Assembly (NCBI GenBank): GCA_945872225.1
Contig: CAMBZK010000066.1
Coordinates: 1-6,568 of the forward strand
Reading direction: 5' to 3'
Length of the DNA stretch: 6,568 bases
DNA from: a candidate division TM6 bacterium UASB124
GTDB taxonomy: Bacteria > Babelota > Babeliae > Babelales > RVW-14
The notes below the pieces were generated by a model. It had not been told where the DNA came from. It did no database searches and saw only the letters and a program-made list of their open reading frames with translations. Position 1 is the stretch's first letter. Every line of letters begins with the position of its first letter. Positions 5,939-6,568 of the stretch are shown piece after piece. The position numbers and the translations under genes are program-made.

Positions 5939-5958
5939 TTATAAGTGCGCACTTATAA
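5939..5958. repeat. perfect 20-bp palindrome, candidate operator
   Basis: TTATAAGTGC is followed directly by its exact reverse complement, with no central gap. It covers roughly +5 to +25 of the transcript predicted from the minus-strand promoter at 5970-5999. A regulator bound here would block that transcription. A perfect minus-strand TATAAT (5938-5943) is embedded in its left end but has no convincing -35. With no loop bases it suits a dimeric DNA-binding protein better than an RNA hairpin. Confidence 0.6.
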
Positions 5959-5969
5959 CACACATTATG

Positions 5970-5999
5970 ATCATATAGAAATAAATCACAGCGAGTCAA
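5970..5999 (-). promoter_or_regulatory. sigma70-type promoter candidate for the small exported genes
   Basis: On the minus strand there is TTGACT (5994-5999, 5 of 6), an 18-bp spacer and TATGAT (5970-5975, 5 of 6). The predicted start is near 5963, with about 79 bases of leader before the acidic-protein ATG. The -10 lies in the small palindrome TATGATCATA (5966-5975), so the same hexamer also reads on the plus strand. Confidence 0.6.
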
Positions 6000-6019
6000 T
6001 AATTCAATTAGAAAACATT

Positions 6020-6027
6020 TATATAAG
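6020..6027 (+). promoter_or_regulatory. possible -10 element for the substrate-binding protein gene
   Basis: TATATAAG contains two overlapping -10-like hexamers, TATATA (6020-6025) and TATAAG (6022-6027). No good -35 lies at the right distance, so an activator or another sigma factor would be needed. A start near 6034 would place the whole SD-sequestering hairpin in the leader. Confidence 0.3.
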
Positions 6028-6040
6028 GTTTACTCTCTGG

Positions 6041-6092
6041 GGGGCTCCTGGTTATGGTTACTTTCATGTTCACCCAATCTAAAGGAGTCCCC
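6041..6092 (+). promoter_or_regulatory. leader hairpin predicted to sequester the ribosome binding site
   Basis: GGGGCTCCT (6041-6049) can pair with AGGAG plus CCCC (6083-6087 and 6089-6092), leaving U6088 as a one-base bulge. The stem has nine base pairs, seven of them G-C, and encloses a 33-base loop. It includes the AGGAG of the ribosome binding site, and its base is next to the ATG at 6093. CTCCT mimics the anti-SD of 16S rRNA. This would reduce translation unless it is opened by temperature, a ligand, a protein or a translating ribosome. I see no known riboswitch class. The energy was not computed. Confidence 0.5.
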
Positions 6093-6568
6093 ATGGTGCC
6101 ATTCCATCGTTTTTTTCCTGTAATAAGCCTTTTTTTGCTACTGGCAGCCGATAGCACCCCTCTCAACGCCAATGGCCTGCGATACGGCTTCTCAGGATCG
6201 CTTTCTGGCCATTTTGGCACTTATGGGCTCATGATTAGTCGCGGCATACAGGCAGCCTTCAAAAAACACGCTTGTACGCTCCAAGGAAAAACCGTCCACG
6301 CAGAGCTCGTCTGTATGGATGATAGGGGAGATGCTGCAACAACCAAGACGAACATACAAATTATGAAAAAAGATGGCATTAATGCATTTGTTGGCATCAT
6401 GGGAACACGAGGGGTACAACACGTTATCCCGCTTATGCAAAGCAAAGAAATCGCTGTTTTTTTCCCTTGGGGTTCTAATCAGACGCTACAAGACCCCAAA
6501 CTCACCAACATTGTTAATGCGCTCGGGTTAGTAGAGCCGCAAATTGACCATCTCGTGCACACGATTAT
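6093..6568 (+). CDS. type-1 periplasmic substrate-binding protein, LivJ-like (partial, 3' end cut)
   Basis: The first 158 codons are present and the frame is open at the right edge. Residues 1 to about 27 form an export signal (FFPVISLFLLLAA core, then a possible cut after NA). The mature part follows the start of the Leu/Ile/Val-binding fold: RYGFSGSLSGHFGTYG (30-45), ISRGIQAAFKK, then ELVCMDDRGDAATT (71-84) and a segment NAFVGIMGTRGV (97-108). These match the strands and ligand-facing loops of type-1 binding proteins that deliver amino acids, amides or similar solutes to ABC permeases. Permease genes, if any, would lie beyond the window, and a sensor role is also possible. The ATG at 6093 has AAAGGAG 5 bases upstream. 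An in-frame ATG at 6054 would add 13 residues but lacks a good ribosome binding site. Confidence 0.82.
   Translation, partial: MVPFHRFFPVISLFLLLAADSTPLNANGLRYGFSGSLSGHFGTYGLMISRGIQAAFKKHACTLQGKTVHAELVCMDDRGDAATTKTNIQIMKKDGINAFVGIMGTRGVQHVIPLMQSKEIAVFFPWGSNQTLQDPKLTNIVNALGLVEPQIDHLVHTI

Overview
The window looks like chromosomal housekeeping DNA from a diderm (Gram-negative-type) bacterium. It has a RodA elongasome gene, an HU protein, an SbcC/Rad50 ATPase, and three genes for exported proteins with N-terminal signal sequences. TGA reads as a stop (HU, RodA), so the standard bacterial code fits. Base composition is intermediate. No phage, transposon, CRISPR, tRNA or rRNA gene is visible. The taxon cannot be fixed from sequence alone; an under-sampled candidate lineage such as Dependentiae/TM6 is only a guess from the style of the proteins.

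Left part (1-1482): the first 26 codons of a TatD-family hydrolase lie on the minus strand and run off the left edge. A 264-bp divergent spacer with two good promoter candidates separates it from a plus-strand pair: an HU-family DNA-binding protein and a CPBP-family intramembrane protease. The pair is joined by an ATGA stop/start overlap, so the two are probably translationally coupled.

Middle (1476-5392): a minus-strand rodA converges on the protease gene, and their 3' ends overlap by 7 bp. An 86-bp spacer holding overlapping divergent promoter candidates separates rodA from a plus-strand sbcC/rad50-like gene of 906 codons. That gene has a complete ATPase head and a CPLC zinc hook. Its usual nuclease partner SbcD is not adjacent.

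Right part (5393-6568): two very small minus-strand genes encode exported proteins. One is a 74-residue Cys-containing protein, possibly a lipoprotein. The other is 52 residues with an extremely acidic mature part. A 208-bp divergent spacer follows. It carries a perfect 20-bp palindrome just downstream of a strong minus-strand promoter candidate, and a predicted hairpin that would bury the ribosome binding site of the plus-strand gene. That gene encodes a type-1 periplasmic substrate-binding protein and is cut by the right edge. The least ordinary part of the window is this right-hand region: tiny secreted proteins facing a ligand-binding protein across a spacer rich in regulatory structure.
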